Program-made: the position numbers and the translations under genes
Notes under the pieces: model-generated
What the model was told of the DNA's origin: nothing
Seen by the model: only the letters and a program-made list of their open reading frames with translations
The model's database searches: none
Assembly (NCBI GenBank): GCA_902783295.1
Contig: CACZQT010000036.1
Span: forward strand, 1-6,281
DNA length: 6,281 nucleotides
Origin: an uncultured Lachnospiraceae bacterium
GTDB lineage: Bacteria; Bacillota; Clostridia; Lachnospirales; Lachnospiraceae
Direction: 5' to 3'
In this document: positions 5,716 to 6,281 of the stretch, one piece after another
Layout: every line of letters starts with the position of its first letter
Position numbering within the stretch: the first letter of the stretch is position 1

Positions 5716-6281
5716 ATGCAGGCAAAGACAAAGAAAAAGATGCGAAACAGCAGTGGGATGTGGGCTGATGTGTTCCGCCGACTGATGCGGAATAAAAAAG
5801 CCGTTGTAGGCATGACCGTGGTGATCCTGCTCATTCTTATGGCTCTTTTTGCCAAACAGCTGGCACCTTACTACTATGACGATCAGAACATCATGAACCA
5901 GTTCCAGCCGCCGAGCGCGGAGCACTGGCTGGGAACGGATGAACTGGGACGGGATATTCTTTCCCGTATTATATATGGTTCCCGTACCTCTATGGAATTG
6001 GGATTCATCTCCGTGGGCATAGCCCTGATTCTGGGGACAACTCTCGGTGCGATTGCCGGCTATTATGGCGGAATTGCAGATACAATCATCATGCGTCTGA
6101 TGGATGTCCTGCTGGCCATTCCCCGGGAACTTCTGGCTATCGCTATCTGCGCGAGTCTGGGAACCGGCATTATGAATGCCATGATTGCCGTGGGTATTTC
6201 CACAACACCTACTTTTGCCCGGCTGACAAGGGCATCTATCCTGTCTATCCGGGGAACGGAATATGTGGAGGCGGCAAGATC
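5716..6281 (+). CDS. ABC transporter permease, oligopeptide type (DppC/OppC-like), 3' end beyond window
   Basis: The first 188 codons of the partner permease are present and the frame is still open at the window end; about a third of a typical 280-300 residue protein is missing. A first membrane segment lies at about 29-49, followed by the OppC/DppC signature HWLGTDELGRDILSR (70-84), a second segment at about 95-118, the block MRLMDVLLAIP (126-136), and the beginning of the EAA loop near FARLTRASI..RGTEYVEAA (168-187). The start at 5716 is one base after the stop of the preceding permease, with GGAGGT (5699-5704) inside that gene's end, which points to translational coupling and 1:1 expression. 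It would form a heterodimer with the upstream permease. ATPase and binding-protein genes are expected downstream but are not visible. Confidence 0.95.
   Translation, partial: MQAKTKKKMRNSSGMWADVFRRLMRNKKAVVGMTVVILLILMALFAKQLAPYYYDDQNIMNQFQPPSAEHWLGTDELGRDILSRIIYGSRTSMELGFISVGIALILGTTLGAIAGYYGGIADTIIMRLMDVLLAIPRELLAIAICASLGTGIMNAMIAVGISTTPTFARLTRASILSIRGTEYVEAAR

Noticed and set aside
3744..5855. Very long open frame (703 codons) on the minus strand across the sulfatase and both permeases
   Set aside because: It is in register with the sulfatase and first-permease codons, so a minus-strand stop would need a TTA, CTA or TCA codon in those genes, which this GC-leaning genome avoids. The translation has no recognisable domain and a His/Gln/Arg-rich composition, while the plus-strand genes are unmistakable.

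Overview
The window looks like a moderately GC-rich anaerobic Firmicute of the Clostridia, most plausibly a gut Lachnospiraceae-type bacterium. The evidence is strong purine-rich Shine-Dalgarno sequences before every gene, tightly packed same-strand genes, an oxygen-sensitive radical-SAM sulfatase maturase, a DUF362 protein of the kind common in Clostridia, and a classical sigma-A promoter in an AT-rich gap. The taxonomic call is inference; no rRNA or other marker gene is present.

Layout: (1) Bases 1-615 hold the 3' part of a DUF362 gene that begins upstream of the window and belongs to an earlier transcription unit. (2) Bases 616-873 are non-coding. They contain a rho-independent terminator (about 678-705), then a near-consensus promoter (TTGACA, 17 bp, TATATT; 789-817), a perfect 9+9 inverted repeat whose right arm covers the -35 box (765-797), and two short palindromes in the predicted leader (820-834 and 839-852). 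(3) From 874 to the window end there are five co-directional genes with gaps of 1 to 27 bp: an anaerobic sulfatase-maturating enzyme (anSME), a ROK-family repressor with an N-terminal winged helix, a Cys-type sulfatase without a signal peptide, and two permeases of an oligopeptide-type (Opp/Dpp) ABC importer. The second permease runs off the end, so the substrate-binding protein and ATPases, if present, would lie downstream.

How it may work (inference): the transporter brings a sulfated small molecule or short sulfated oligomer into the cell. The cytoplasmic sulfatase, whose active-site Cys49 is converted to formylglycine by the operon's own anSME, removes the sulfate. The ROK protein probably controls the operon at the inverted repeats around the promoter. 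The points of interest are that import, desulfation, cofactor maturation and regulation are packed into one transcription unit, that the predicted desulfation is intracellular, and that the ROK protein has lost the residues that normally hold a sugar ligand. The parts belong to known families; what the system acts on cannot be read from this window.
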